In this document: in pieces, positions 35,421 through 49,589 of the stretch
Layout of the letters: every line of letters begins with the position of its first letter
Position numbering within the stretch: position 1 is the stretch's first letter
NCBI RefSeq assembly: GCF_901709675.1
Contig: NC_051092.1
Span: 8,266,491-8,330,490, forward strand
Length of the DNA: 64,000 nt
Source of the DNA: Syngnathus acus
Taxonomy: Eukaryota; Chordata; Actinopteri; Syngnathiformes; Syngnathidae
Direction: 5' to 3'
Made by a program: the position numbers and the translations under genes
The notes under the pieces: model-generated
The model's database searches: none
The model's input: only the letters and a program-made list of their open reading frames with translations
Told to the model about the DNA's origin: nothing

Positions 35421-35849
35421 AAGCATTACTCTTAAATGAACGCAGTCTTTTATGCTTAACCCATTGTGTCTGTCCTTCTCTTGCTCACACACATACAATG
35501 AGGCTCGGCACATACATGGTTGTACAATGTGAAACAAATGATGTGATGGAATTCACGTCTGGTGGACTACTCAAGTATTCTGAAAGGCGATAATTTTCAC
35601 ATTGATTTGATCCTTAAAGCGGGTGTGAGGGTGCAGCATGTTTCACAAAATATTATTTAGGTAGCAATTTTCACGATATACAAGCACCTATACATTGAAA
35701 CGTACTGACTCTGCTGAGGTTAATATTATCTAATGAAAAAGTGTAAAGGATTGAACTGGCATCATGATTGACATCATTCAAGACAACAGTAAAGATAAAG
35801 GTACTATGATGGTACTGCATCCTCCTGGCAAAAACTCCACCCGCCACCA
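35421..35849. other. Intergenic, nothing recognised
   Basis: No exon or repeat seen. Confidence 0.5.
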
Positions 35850-35945
35850 CTGATTCATAAACTACTTATCCTCACGAGGGTCATGTGGGTGCTGGAGCCT
35901 ATCCAAGCGGGCTTAAGGTGAAATGAGAGCGTACACCCTGGAATG
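35850..35945 (-). mobile_element. Degenerate L2/Maui-like LINE tail
   Basis: ACTTATCCTCACGAGGGTCA, TGCTGGAGCCTATCC and GCGTACACCCTGGAATGCTG are reversed, mutated pieces of the common LINE 3' end. Confidence 0.6.
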
Positions 35946-36934
35946 CTGATATTTGCTCAGGAAAATTCAATTTATTAGCTCCTTTAAGATCTTGGAAGAT
36001 TATGCTTTGTTTATCATTGTCTTTCTCTGAGGTCATCATTTGAGTCAGCGATGTCATGAAAGCACGCCCATGATTGCTACTGACAAGGCCCTGGTGGGTT
36101 TAATCAACCTTTTTGGCGGCAGGCCCAATTATCTGAGGGGAAAGCGGTTGGAAATGAATTGTACTGACTGATTACACTGTATGTGTGTTTTGGCCAGTAG
36201 CTGTAAATTGAGTGTAATGAAACGACACTAATGTGAGACAATTATTTATGTGATGCTATAGGAATATCTTAGGGACATTTTGTTTAATTGTTGGCTTGGT
36301 CTTCTACACCGCTTTTGTTTGTTTGTGCTAGTGTTTTCATACAAGGAGCATTTGTTTGGTCGGAGTTGAGATTTGGTTGTATGACAATTAGGGCAATCCT
36401 TTGATGTCTTTCTACGATGATTCAGCAGAGGGTGTGTAAATATATCATTTCACAGCCATTATTGAATCTTCGGTTTTAGAAGCAGATATTTTACCATAAC
36501 AACGACAATAACAAGCAGGTAATTATTTAGACGTTTATGTTGCTCTCAGTTTGGAGTAATGGCCAAGGTAAAACTTTTTTTTTCTCCACAAAGCTCACAA
36601 ATGTCATCAAAGCACTGTATTTACATTTGACTTTGTAAATAGCCTGATTCACAGTTAATTTAGCCACTAAAACTTTTTTTATTTTATTGCAGTTATCATC
36701 AGACACACTTTTTAATAATACTATATATATAATAAAACGTTTTAATAATAACGTCATCTGCTTTTCTTAAACCACTTGTTCCCGGCGACCCACCTGAGAT
36801 CATGCTCGGGTGTGTGGAAAGATGGTTGTCTTTTGCTCCAAACAAGAAATTCATATTTCAAGTTGGTACTTTGTTCAAATCAATCGTGATCTCTCAGGTG
36901 ACACTGCACTAAAACCTAGCATTATTGTGTAAAA

Positions 36935-37030
36935 CAGGGGTCTTCAACCCTGGTCCCCGGGGTCCGGTTACACATGAATGTTTTCGATGTCCCCCTGCTG
37001 CATTAAAGGTCGATCTTTCAGCAGTGTGAG
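36935..37030. mobile_element. Truncated hAT-like element fragment
   Basis: CAGGGGTCTTCAACCCTGGTC, then GATGTCCCCCTGCTGCA, resemble one end and part of the middle of the element family at 15.0 kb. The other terminus is missing. Confidence 0.45.
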
Positions 37031-40000
37031 AGCCTCCATATTTTTCCAGACAAAAAGTGTACAATTATCGATTCATTTTTGTGTCACTGAAAATAAAAAC
37101 CTTTCCTATTTGACTTGAATGTAAACATTTGGTGTAATATTTGGTGGAACGAATACAACTTGCATTTGCACGAAATACTCAACAGCATTTTCAGAGTGAT
37201 TATAAAGTAAATATTTTAACTGTTTATTTAGAGAGTAATTGTTTGCCTTCTGCACTTTGATTGCAGTGGAGAGAATCTCCAGGAGGTACATGACATCTGC
37301 CAAAGGCTGTCAGATCTTTCCTTCATTGTGTCATGAAGGTCTGTTGTTCCAACTTGACCACGCTGTTAGCTTGGTCACCTTGCCAGACAAAAATATGCCT
37401 GCTGATACAATCATCCATCACGCTGATGTTGAAAAGGGATGGGAAGAAATTTCCCATGACCCACAGATCATTTTCATCCTGGGCGGCTTGCTGGACTCTA
37501 TTCTCATTAGAAACATGTTAGCTATCTCCAAGGTGGCTACAGATCGTCAGAAAAGATATCCTCATAATTTTAATAATTATATATTTTTTCATCCAGCAAG
37601 CTACAGTGTCCACAATTCTCACACTTTTAGATAGAATTGTTTGATCAAATGAAAAATCAAAGCAGAAATCCTACAGATATGAAAGAATAACTGTACAGTA
37701 CAGCTAAGATTTTCTAACCAGTGCGTGTTTTTGTCAAAGCAATTATCCTCTGATAATTTTCCAAATTTCAAATGGATTTTGTGCTCGGTGGCTTCCAACA
37801 AAAACAGACAAAATGACAGAGTGGTTTTCACGTCTAGGAAAAAAAAAAAAATCACACCCTCACATCTCACCTGTCTCTATGGCAATATAATGGACAAAGA
37901 ACAAACAGTAGACATTCCTCATGTATTCGTTCACCTCAACCTGCTAACACCATTAAATTGGTGGAAACTGTAGCAGGCGACATGAAAGACGCAAGCCTGC
38001 TTTTACCCAAACCAGCAATATCGTTTTCCAATAGTAACCATGACTAAGAGCAAAAAATGTAGAATTAGATGCAGTATGTGCTGCAAAAACTAAGAGTAAT
38101 TGTGTTTTCTTCTTCCTTTTTTTTTTTCTTTTTTAAAAACACTCAAGACTTCACAGGTTCTTTTCAAATACAAGTATGTGTTGAATAGTTGTCACTGTAA
38201 AGCACCTGATGCCATTTTGTTTTTCTCGCAGGCAACAGGAGAGTGAATATGAGAATAAAGCGATATTGGTTGAGTCGTTGCTCTTTTTAAATCTTATATA
38301 ATTTATAACACAATGTATTAAAACATCAAGCAGACTCCACCGGAGGAAAGATAAGCATATTCTGCTTTAAAAAATTTTTATTACGATTAACATTTATGTT
38401 CAGTTTTCTTTCATAAGGTCATTCTATTTAAAAAAGAAAGGGTCTATTTTCATTTTGTACATTACTGTCCATTACAATCTTCAAATAATTTTCCTTTCTT
38501 AAAGAACACATTACATTAAGGTTAGTCACATTTAGACAGAAACATAATACTCATTATGGCTTATATGTAGTATTTAGGAAGGTAAAGTGACCGTGTCTGG
38601 CTTTGATTTGTTCCGACCTATGAATAAGGTCAAATATGTGTCCAACACATTAGCCTGTGTGACCACGCAGCGAAGCAAGCCTCGTGTGCCCTGACTATTT
38701 AGGAGAAAGGTATTGATTGCTCATCCCACAGCAAGAACCTCTATCTGGCTACCATGTTTAAAATAAAAACATCAAGGTAGCATCTCAAGCCTCTTTTTGG
38801 TCTTGCATGTATGACCTGATGCAATCCCCCTGTGGTCCCATACAGTGGCCAAAATGTTCCATATGTTATGGCAATAATGATTATGCTGCGCTTTGAATAA
38901 ATGGTAAATCACTATCCAAATATATATGATGTGAAAAATTATCTCCAAGCTTAAATTTGTTACAGATCCAAATGCCAAGTTAACTTCAATGTTAACTGTT
39001 TCAATGCTGATGACTGAAACTGAAATGGAAACTTGAGAAAAGACAAGGATCGCTTGCCTTGAAAGCGCACGAAGATTCAGTAAATAACTCTACTTGGACA
39101 CCACTGGCCTTCGTAGGAGGATCTCATCAATTTATTATTTAACTCAATCAAATGCAGGAATAGTACTGTATATAATATTGGTAAAGTAATTTCCCCTAGG
39201 AAACTTAAAAAAAATCCGCAAGGTTACATTCTCATCTCCTTTTACCAAATTAAAGATTGTAAATCTTGAAGACGCCATGTTTATGAGATGACTTTAGATT
39301 CTGCTGTGCTCTGTGCTTCTGTGTTTTATGAGTATAACTGCAAACCCTTAGATTGCTGACTAAGCTCCCTACATGAATGATGTCAACACACTGAGAGAAT
39401 AAGAAAGATGTCATTCTTATAATGGCTGTTTCAGACTGAAGATGAAGAGATGGTCACCGAGGAGGAACATTTCCAACAGGTCCGCCCACAGTTTGCGACA
39501 TAGTCACTGATATGAGACATATCCAGTCCTCGGCCTCTTGTTTATCACCCACTTCCTTCCCTTTATCCTTGTTTATCATAAAATGACTGTTGCTTGGTGA
39601 TTGAGGCAAATAACAGCACATGGCCAAGGCACCAGACAGCTACTGTATCCTACAATAACAATGTGTTGTTTGTGAACCATGACAACTGGCGGTTTGAAGT
39701 GGGTGTCTATTTTTTATCCTCTTCCTGCCAATATCACCAGGTTGTCAATCCTTTATCATTATTTTGGAAAGTGTTACGTGTGGAGAAAGTCAAATGAGAG
39801 AGAATGAGGTACATATAGAAATGGGACAGTTGATATCAATTACCCATTAAGCAACCGTAATTGTTAATGGAGTATGCAGACAAGAGTCAATGATCTCTGT
39901 GACTTCTCTGTAATTTAGTAAGTGTTGTCTGAGCTATGCTGGATAGAAAATAAAAAGTAAGCTTTAATCGACAAGAAGCCACTCAATGAGACCTTGCATG

Positions 40001-43000
40001 GAAAACAAAACAGGAGTGGAATCACGCTCTGTCGTCATGTCATCCGACAGGGTGTGCCCCATAGCTTTTTATAGTGTTTCATGGGAGGGTTTTGCTGCTC
40101 CCTAGCCACATAACATCTTTCTCTGTGCCTCGATGAATAAACAAACAAACACAAAAAAACGATACAGTACACACAGGGAAAACATGAATCTAAAGAGACT
40201 ATGTTGAAATAGTAAGCCAAATTTAGTCATGCTTAGAATATCTAACACTGACCTTGATTAAAAAAAAATATAATATATAATATATAATATATGTTTTTAG
40301 GATGAATACGATTGTTATTAAAAAGACATAATTCCTATAGTGGGTAACAATACTATCACAGCTACAATATCTGTGTGAGGAAGTAATCATGGATGAATCT
40401 AATGTTCAATTTCCTCCATCAGAAAGGTTTTCATCTCAGTGTTAGCTCATCAATAGAGGACGCGAGGTTGTATTCATTGATTAATATGTATTCATTGAGT
40501 AGTTTCTCTCGAAAATTACAGCAAGCCTACAGACCGGACTTCACTTGTCACTCGTTGGCTGCCTAAAGAAAGATATTGGCTGGTTATAGTGTACTGCGAT
40601 TATGGTGCAGTGACTAGTTTCGATGGCGCTATTAGTGAAGATTAATGATTTTCTGGCATGAGTGCCAACAAATGCCTTTCTTGATTTGAATGGTATGTAA
40701 TAGGTAACTAATAATACAATAATGAATGAACACATTTGTTTTTTAATTGAAATGTACATTATGAACAAATGAAGCTTCATGAAGTACTTGGGATATTTTG
40801 ACGCTATTAGATGGCACTCTTGGTTTAAAGATGCAGTTGAAATGTAATACATTTTATTCTACTAGTCTTTATCAAAAAAAAACATGAGCACCATCTAGAG
40901 GATCACTGTAACCCTCTTGTTGAGCAATTTCTTCGCCATTGCAAATTATAATTATTTTGGTATGAATACTTCAAATCAATAGTGCACGCAATGTAAATGT
41001 TAACATAAATATACTGTAGATATAATACCTGTTTTTGGAGTTATGTGGGATTTTTAATACATAGTTTATGTATTATGTATTTTAAGTATCAAGGTCTCAA
41101 GATTCATGTAACTTTCTGAAGTAGATAAATGGCTTGCGGCAAAACATGGGAAAATGCATGTTTTGGAAAATAAGCTTAAGTCTGTATCATACAGAAAACA
41201 ACAACACCACACGAACTAAAGCAGTGTTGTTCACGAGTGCTAAATATTTTAAAATGGGTTGGATTGGTACAAAAAAAATGATGTCCTACGATTGCATAAT
41301 TCACTATCGGATCAAACTGAAATATTTGAAAGCACTGAAAATAGTTGCCAGAAATAGCTGCACTCCATGCTCTCGAAGAACAAAACTAAATCCCCCCTGA
41401 TAACTGCTGGTGTATTTCTCTGTCTAATTTGCATAAACTATCAGCAGTGTACTGCACAGTAGTTATGGTTCCTACATGCACTTTTTCTTTTAAATGCATT
41501 TTACAGGACTATTGGTGCACACTATTGGTGCATTCATCACATAAGCTTTCCAAGTACAACTACAAAAGCAGTAGTTTGAATAAGTATTCCTGATCATTGA
41601 AAATTAGACAAATTTAACAATTGACCCTTGGAAATGTATTGATATTTTCAGTAAAGCAACCACAGAGACTATTTTCAAATAGCCGCGGGTGAAGACTGCG
41701 TTTTCAGCTAATGTTAATTAAAGGTCACTTTTAATCAGCAACATGCAGCGATGAAAACGTTCTCGTGAGCACCGTTTAAGATTTTGATGTTGTTTGACTC
41801 TCACTCTCTCCCTCTAGAGGGAGTCAGAGACTATAAATCTATACAATGGCCTTCATGGAAACATGAACAGAATCCTAAATAGGCTTGGATAGTAAAGAAT
41901 GTAGAATCAATGCCTTCACTTTTATCAAACTATAAAATATTTACAAGAACAAATCCATGCAGATACTGTAAAATGTGTCCAATGGCATATTGTTGTTGGT
42001 ATGTTTACTTTTTCCCCTCATCAACTTGCCAATAAGAGTAGGAAAGCGGAAACAAGGGATTAGAATCTCAGCTAGTAAGAAATATGTAAGGCATTTCTCA
42101 CTGGACAACAAAATAGCATATCTAATAGCTTTGATTTCATTTGTTTTCTACTTATACATATTCCCTGATCTCTGTGAAGGCTGACTGTTTGATCAATTCT
42201 CTCCACCCTCCCTTTATCGGTAAAGAGCCATCTACTGCTTCTACCCACAACGTTCATTTATTAAATTGGACTTGCTTTGCTGTTAATAGGAGTGATCACT
42301 CTTCCTTAAACAGCGTAATCTATGTTCTGACAGCCAACAGTGACACAAGTCCCGAGGGGCACAAATCTATCAAAGTGATGTTCCATGCACGAGCAAAGCT
42401 TGCAAGTGGAATAACTACAACACCTACACGAACAGCTAAGGCTTGTTCCACAAGGCCAACACCATAAATGACATATAGCTACCACCCACAAGCCACCTTG
42501 AGGAAAATAAAGCGGATTCCAATTGTTCAGCAACCTCGTGTGACAATGTGAAAATACGTCTCGCATGGTGTTTTGAGAATTTGTCGGATTTACTGATATA
42601 GCAAGGGAAGTGGAATGTCGATTATGCAACATACTTCAGAGGGATAAATAGTAATCAAGAATGTGGATTCAATTGAGAGCCAGTATTTGTTTTACTAAAA
42701 CAGCTTGTACAGGCTGTACTACATTTATATTTGTCGAGACTGAACAGATTCATTTGGTTACGCAAAAGACTTTTACATGAGGTGTGTTTGTTTGCATAGC
42801 TGTCATCCCAGCAGGGTGCTGTCAATACCGTCCACCTTTTTGGGTCACAACGGTCATGCTTGTTTTCCTTAAATATGGCCAATTACTTTCCTCCATCTGT
42901 CATCAGGACAGCCATGAAAAATAACAAAAACACACTTGTTTTGCATCTGTATTAGTTTTCATTACAATTTTGCATTTAATGTCTTTGATTTATCCATTGT

Positions 43001-44465
43001 AAATTCTATCCAAGGTGTTTTCTTCTGTCAATATCTTTTTACATGTTGTATGCAGTGGAATGTATTGCTCATTTGTTTGCACATTAAATGATTTTACTTC
43101 AATTTATACTTGCTGATTTGTTTGATTTGCTTTTTCAAAGCAGCTGTTTTGACATGGTAATGGCCAGGAGGGTCCAATAATTTCCAATTCCAGTGTCGAA
43201 CTGAAGGTGATCATTTATTGAAGGGAGGCACTTGTTTTTATTTAAGGGTGGAAGAAAGGGTATGACTTTAGTGTCACGTGTCCTTTTTATGCTTTACTGT
43301 AAAGTTTCCTTATTGTAATAAATGTCTGATATGTTGATTGCCATTAGTTTGCATTGTTGCTGTCCAATAAAAGATATGTTCAGTAAAATGCAAGGAATAG
43401 CTTACGCTGGCAAAGTGCCAGTACTGGTGTCACAAGATATAGATATATTTCAAAACCAAACTAAAAATTCCAAAATTTCCTCTTCAATGTGGGCCAAACT
43501 ATGAACCATCAACAACGATGTGCTGCATCATTTATTTCCTACTTTAGTGCGTGAGAACTGGCAAGAGTTGTGTCAAGAAGATGTGTGGCTCTTTCTCTCG
43601 AACACCCCAGACAGTTCCTTGCCGAACATGGCCATGCTGGTGCCACCTCCTTATTAACCTGATCTAGCTCCATGTACACATGTCAATGTTTCCTTTTTCC
43701 AGAGCTAAAGGATGACAACGACAACAAAGACGTAGAAAACATCAAGATGACCGTAATGACAGAGAAGGCTCCCCAGAAGACTTTTTCCAGTAGTGGCAGA
43801 GAAGACTGGGAAAGGGTCTGGAGATTACTTCAAAGGGGAATAGACAACCTGTAGTGTGATTTAAAATGTGTCTTTTGCGACATGAGTCCTGGTACTTTTA
43901 TGACACACCCCACATAAGCATCACGTTTTATGTTGACCGCCTGCAATGAAAACATTCAATCATACTCCATCTGCAATACTTAATGGTTGCAATTTGGAGA
44001 TACGGTTAAAAATAAGAGAAAACAGAAAATATACCATGTTCAAATACATACTTTTCATTTTACAGTGACAAATTGTGCATTCTTTACTATATTGTACGTA
44101 TCCGACCCTCCATGAACCAGGTAGTCGAGTGATCTGCAAACAGACACATATTTTTGCCTCCTGTGTTATAGTTGGCAGATGCCCGTATTTTAATTTTCAT
44201 TGTACTTATCGATGGCCCTCACTCAACAAATCTAAGATATCTGCATATACTACTGAATACAGGAAATCATACTGCCTGCCTCTCCTGAGCACTTTCTTCT
44301 CTCAGTGTAATCTATGGTTGTGGCGGATTGGTTTGAAAGCGACAGAAGACAACAGTAACAAAAGAATAGGCACATAGCACAGATTCATTCCGGTTTGATC
44401 TGATGAGAGCAAGCAGTTCACGCTGTTCACACAATAGGTTCCAACTGCGACATTATTGCCGAAAT
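37031..44465. other. Intergenic stretch between pamr1 and fjx1
   Basis: No supported exon on either strand. The longest open frame (131 residues, plus strand, 37239-37634) has no recognisable domain or gene context. A short AT-rich TATAATA repeat lies at about 40269-40292. The spacing of several kilobases next to fjx1, a developmental regulator, would suit distal enhancers, but none can be named from this sequence. Confidence 0.5.
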
Positions 44466-44550
44466 GTTAGAAGGAAGGCGGCCCAATGACTGCTGGGATA
44501 GGCTCCAGCGCACTCGCGACCCCCGTGGGGACAAGCGGTACAGAAAATGG
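44466..44550 (+). mobile_element. L2/Maui-like LINE 3' end
   Basis: GCGGCCCAATGACTGCTGGG, ATAGGCTCCAGCGCACTCGC, GACCCCCGTGGGGACAAGCG and GTACAGAAAATGG form a well-preserved copy of the common fish LINE 3' end, running into its GGAT tail. Confidence 0.85.
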
Positions 44551-44632
44551 ATGGATGGATGGATGGATGGATGGATGGATGGATGGATGGATGGATGGAT
44601 GGATGGATGGATGGATGGATGGATGGATGGAT
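44547..44632. repeat. GGAT microsatellite (LINE tail)
   Basis: About 21 perfect GGAT units directly continue the LINE 3' end. Open frames here of Met-Asp-Gly-Trp or Ile-His-Pro-Ser repeats are not genes. Confidence 0.97.
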
Positions 44633-46084
44633 GTGAGAAGGACATCAAAGAACCATCTCAAATTCTTACTGACCACCTGGCCCTTGGAGAGCTAATACAT
44701 ACAGCAGTAGCCATAACTACGAAAAGATGCATTTGATCTGTAAAAATCATCAATGCCTTCATTCTTTAACATATCATAAAATGATGTGATAGGCCGTATC
44801 TGGCCCCCGGGCCTTGAGTCGTTTAAACGCGAGTGTTGGCACAACACACTGGAGTCTGGAGTCAATAAGTTATTTAACAGGAAGGTAAAGTAGAATAATT
44901 CACTGATTTATTTAATAGAGGTTCTGGCATGCAGGTCAGGGGGTGAAATCCAGGAGATTGGACACTGATTCTTTAATCAAGTGGATGGAAGCTACACGCT
45001 CTCCTGATTTCTCAAACATGATAGAACCCTCATGTGCATCAGAATGACAATCATCCTCTCTTCGGCAGGTTGTTAACATCACTCGTCAAGTGTTCTTCGT
45101 GCCAGATGAAAGCAACAATGAGCATCTTGGTTGGGGGAGTAATGCAGCATTCGGTGACACCTCTATTTTCATTAGCAATCATTGATTGATTGGTCATTAA
45201 GCTTGAGTTGGAGGAAATTGGCAAAGACGGGAACCAGAAATTGCACTGAATGGAGAAAAACTGTCCATCTTTTTGATGGCTGTATGCCAAGCGCAGGTCC
45301 CTGCAGAGCAAAATCGCTAGATTTTTCTCCGTATTGGGCTGCCTGCTTCATTCTCCTCAGTCGCTCAGAGTCTCCAACATCTATTGAGATAGCAGCAGAC
45401 TGCAGGCTAGTTTTAAGATGACATCAAACACTGCACTGAGAAATAAACAAATACACAACTGACTACGTAAATTGTGAATTGTTTTTCTCAGTCAATTCAG
45501 AACAGTCCAGGCACTGTTCTGCAGTATTAGCTGACATAAAAAAGGGTTAAGCGATTCAAGGGTGCAGTGTCATGCAATCTGCAGCCATCTGACATTGACA
45601 AAGAGTCAAGGGGTGAGTCTTGACTTCTTAAACATTGGTGTTTATTGCACCCTAATTAACGACTTGTGGGGAGAGACACTCGATCCGCCTCCAAGGTTGT
45701 CCTTATCTGATATCAGTTGGACCTCATTGTCAAGGAATTCTGGACCTCCCTTGTTACGTACATGAAAATGGAACAAAAGCATACAGGCTGCAGACTTACA
45801 GGAAACCGCATTGCAAAGTAAAAAAAGGAAATGAATACAAAGGTTTAAAAACTACTATATCTCCACATCTAAAAACAAAATAATAATTTTGCAAACCGAT
45901 ATGATACATTTTCCATTGTAGGGTTGAGTTAGACCATACTATGTGTCAAATTCAATTGAACAGGGGGGGGGGGCAAAACATAAAGCACACTTAAAGTCAC
46001 AGGCTGAACAGACTAATAAAACATTGATTAACATAAATGTGAAAAGAAACAGACAGGATTCCAAGATAAGTTCCCTTAAACTCA
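44633..46084. other. Intergenic; one short repeat fragment
   Basis: The phrase TATCTGGCCCCCGGGCCTTGA near 44797 resembles one end of a hAT-like fish repeat. Nothing else was recognised, and there is a 12-base G run near 45963. Confidence 0.4.
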
Positions 46085-46345
46085 AAATACACTGGTGCCC
46101 CAAAACACATGTGATCCGACTTGTTTTTCCAGCTACAAGTCGTTGCCCAGCTGATTTATTTTGCTTTGACTTGTGAAAAATAATTGTGATGCAAGTGCTG
46201 TGTGGCGGCAGTGAACACACCTCAACTCCCTTCAAAACATGTTGCAATATGACAGATAGAGCACTTCTTCATGAGAGAGGCCTGAAGCTGTTTACTGCCA
46301 CCTCCAGTCAAAGTTTATTTTCAAACTAAACATAAAACAGAAGAA
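46085..46345 (+). repeat. Dispersed repeat, copy 1 (partner at 58.3 kb)
   Basis: Shares an ordered series of phrases with 58325-58540: ATTTTGCTTTGACTTG, then CAGTGAACACACCTCAACT, then CTGAAGCTGTTTACTGCC, then TCAAACTAAACATAAAA. The family is not recognised. Confidence 0.55.
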
Positions 46346-47754
46346 ATTACAACATTGTCCCACACAACTTTGGCTATGTTTGTGGTAAGCCTCTGTGTTG
46401 TTTACGGTAAAGTTCTGTGGTGCTCAAGCATACTTGAAAGTAGTGAACTACAACTACAACTACATTTTGTTAGCCATCCTGTCTTCATTTTAGAATCTGC
46501 ATTTAAACCTGCAAACGAGATGTAAAACCAAAAAGAGAATTATTTTTTTCAAAAACCTTAAAAACTTCTTGACAAGGAATTCATCATATTATTCAAATTG
46601 ATTCAGATTAAGGCCCCTCTCACACACGCACATACACACACGGACACATAGACAACCTGTCCTCAATCCCAGAATATAAGTAATTGCCGGCCGAGCCCTG
46701 TGAAATAATTGTACCTTTCAACACTAATGGAAAACGTGCACATTCATTATTCAGTCCAGAAGATAAAGCGCTGCAAAGTGTCAGGAGACGGATGACTTAT
46801 TGCTATGTGTGAAGTAACCTTAGACTATAAAAGAAGCAACACAGTGCGCTCTCTCTTCCTCTGTCCTGATCCCCCAATATGTCTCATGTGCCCTCTTCTG
46901 ACCATCTGCACAGAGCGGCACCACGCAGAGAACCCGAGCCCGCATCGCAGCTGTGGCGTGCTCAGACGGCCGCTGATGTGCTCATTGCGTCTTTGCAGAC
47001 AGAATGACAGATGTCTTGGGTTCTCGTGTGTCGCCGTAACGCTTGACCATAGGCGAACACCACTATGGAGACAAGCTAGCCCAGCGCTACGGCTCTCTGG
47101 GGAGCTCTGTGTTTTTTTTTATGAGGATACATGGGGGAGGAATGTGGCAGGAGGGGCCGTTTGCTGACCTGCAAGATAACACCTGGCAAGAAAGAGATAG
47201 CTTTGATATGTGAACATGCCCACACTTGTGCTGAGGGAAAGAGACACCTGAACCTGAGCAGGCTGCAGCTGCACACTGATCCAGTGCATACATGTATACT
47301 ACGAAAAGGCAACACACATTGGACGGAATTCCAGCAATGCACTTTGGTCTTATTCATGGTCTTATTCAGACCCCATGAGGCTTATGCTGATATTTAGCTA
47401 CTTATTAGGTTCCAAAGTGAAAGCATAACAAATTGTGAAGCAGGATTTGGGAGGGCAGACAAAAAAATGCAATGTGCTTAGTTCCAATATGCATAGATTC
47501 AAATACTTTACTGACCTTGTCTGTACCACTTGTTAAGAATGTCTTTTAAAGGAGTCTTGCTATCTAGTTATCTGGGACGCAGGCACATTGAAGACTGATT
47601 TAGATGAAACAGCTTTCAACAATAGATTGAGCCGCGAGGGAGAATCTACTGAAGGACATTGTTTTTGGGAGCCGTGTTAAAAAAAGCACAATTAGCTGAA
47701 TACTCGAGATTTCATCAATGAGATTTGAGGACTATTAATGCCACTGTTTTTGCA
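46346..47754. other. Intergenic, nothing recognised
   Basis: A slightly GC-richer patch at about 46900-47160 has open frames on both strands, but none has a recognisable domain or splice context. Confidence 0.4.
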
Positions 47755-47800
47755 TCTATCCATCCATTTTCTGAAACAATTATCCCACATATCCTTTGGA
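47755..47800 (-). mobile_element. Short LINE-tail fragment
   Basis: TCTATCCATCCATTTTCTGA followed by TTATCCCACAT matches the reversed extreme 3' end of the L2/Maui-like LINE. Confidence 0.45.
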
Positions 47801-48492
47801 CAATTAGAATATTCATTTAAACTAATACGTATGTTTTTTTAATTGCAAAATGAAGCCAAAGTACTAGGAACCTTAGTACTCCGAGGCAGATATGCTTAGC
47901 ACGCAACTCGATTGAAACAGGTAGATTTTCCTGCTTAATTCACATTCCTCAACCACAATATAAATAAAAATTCCATGTTCAGACAATTGGGGACTTGACT
48001 TCCCATTTAAAAAAAAAAAATGCAACATATGGAAATTATTTGAATTATGAATTAGACACAATACATGTGTTGGGCACCGGATGACTGATCTGTGGAGTAT
48101 GGCTGGAAACACATACATATGGTCTCTCCTTGGAAACTCAAACCAGCCTGAGACACAGCAACAAAAACAAACAAAAGCTTAGTGCTATTTCACGCACCAA
48201 GACTTTCACCTTTGGAACTTTTCCTGCTTGACGACCAGTTCCTCCCCTTCTGTTCCAACACCCACATAGAGGCAAGAATTATCTCAAAACTGTGAGGTGG
48301 TGCTGTGTTAAGGACTTCAGAAGCAAACTGTTTTAAATAATCAAGTGCATATTATTATTCTACTCAACCGAAGTGTGCTGTTTTAAAATTTGTTGTGATC
48401 ATAATCTTTAAGGAATTAGGAATGTACACAAACACAAGCATTATCTTTATCGCAACACTTGCAAAGGTATTAGTACGGTCTGCAACTGTATA

Positions 48493-48590
48493 GTAGGGCT
48501 GGGTGATATGGTCAAAATTTCATATCTCAATATTCCATCAAAGTATGTCAATAACAACATCATGACTATAACCTTGCATGCAAGCAGAAT
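48493..48590. mobile_element. Fragment of GGGCTGGGTGATATGG repeat
   Basis: TAGGGCTGGGTGATATGGTC followed by AAAATTTCATATCTCAATATT is the start of a repeat common in fish and other vertebrate genomes. Its partner end is not visible. Confidence 0.5.
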
Positions 48591-49377
48591 TCTCACTTGT
48601 ATTTGTTAGTTAACAAAAACATGAGAATCCATCTTGCTACTTTTCTCCGGGCCATACCACTGGATGATCGAACCAATTACAAAGTAACAATGTGTTTTGG
48701 GTGGCTGGAAAGTAAGCAGACCTCCACAGGTGGATGATATCATGTTGGCTATATTTTTGGTCATTATCTAAAGCTAATTAGCCATTTTTTTCCTTGAGGT
48801 ATTTCAGTGGAAGGCCTGGTACTCTGGAAACACTAGCCTAGAGGTGGCATTCATGCAAAGCCAGGGACGATTTATCCGGGGGGCTGCATTGGATCTCATC
48901 ATCAATAAAATCTTGATTCGGCAAATGCTTCGGAGTATGATAAAGCCTTTTCTCATGCTGCCTTCCAGGTTATTCAAAGTGCTTCAAACACAAGATTATA
49001 ATGTTCAACAACCTGAAGTCAGTACGAACCTATTATTTGGTGCCAGGCTGCAATTTTGTAATGCTGGTTTAGTGTCACTTGGTGAATGATGGGCAAGGGA
49101 ATGACAGGCTTAAACTGCCAAGCCTAAGCTGTTAAATGTTGATGGCCTCACGACTGTCCAACTGATACCTAAAATGACAGAAAATGGAAGTGTGTAGTGG
49201 TGACTTCTGGGACACGCTGACAGTAAATTTATTTTTATTTTGCACTGAAGTACATTGAGAGCCTGAACTTTTTTTTTTTTTTTTTACAAATATTGTTGAA
49301 CTAAAAGCCTTTTTTATACAAGTACTTGTATTTTTACATAAGTAAAAATACATTGATTACTTTTGCTTCCCTGGTGT

Positions 49378-49475
49378 GTCAAGTCAAGTCAATTCAAGTC
49401 AAGTCAAGTCAAGTCAAGTCAAGTTTATTTATATAGCCCTAAATCTCAAGCAGTCTCAAAGGGCTTCACATATAC
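49378..49475 (+). repeat. AAGTC microsatellite joined to a dispersed repeat end
   Basis: About nine imperfect TCAAG units run into AGTTTATTTATATAGCCCT and CAGTCTCAAAGGGCTTCACA. This combined unit occurs widely in percomorph genomes. It sits about 600 bases upstream of fjx1. Confidence 0.75.
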
Positions 49476-49589
49476 AACAGAAATTGACAATTATTCTCTG
49501 GTGTGGAATAGCCGGACTTTAGGTTAGGGAGATGAGTCATTCTGAAAACTCTTGCTGTTTTAAAATGAGAAGAATATGCATGACCCAAA

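Noticed and set aside
37239-37634. 131-residue plus-strand open frame in the intergenic region
   Set aside because: Its composition is ordinary intergenic, it has no recognisable domain, and the flanks show no promoter or splice signals that would support a gene.
44427-44736. Four open frames on both strands of 69-90 residues
   Set aside because: They consist of GGAT microsatellite repeats (Met-Asp-Gly-Trp or Ile-His-Pro-Ser) plus LINE-tail sequence.
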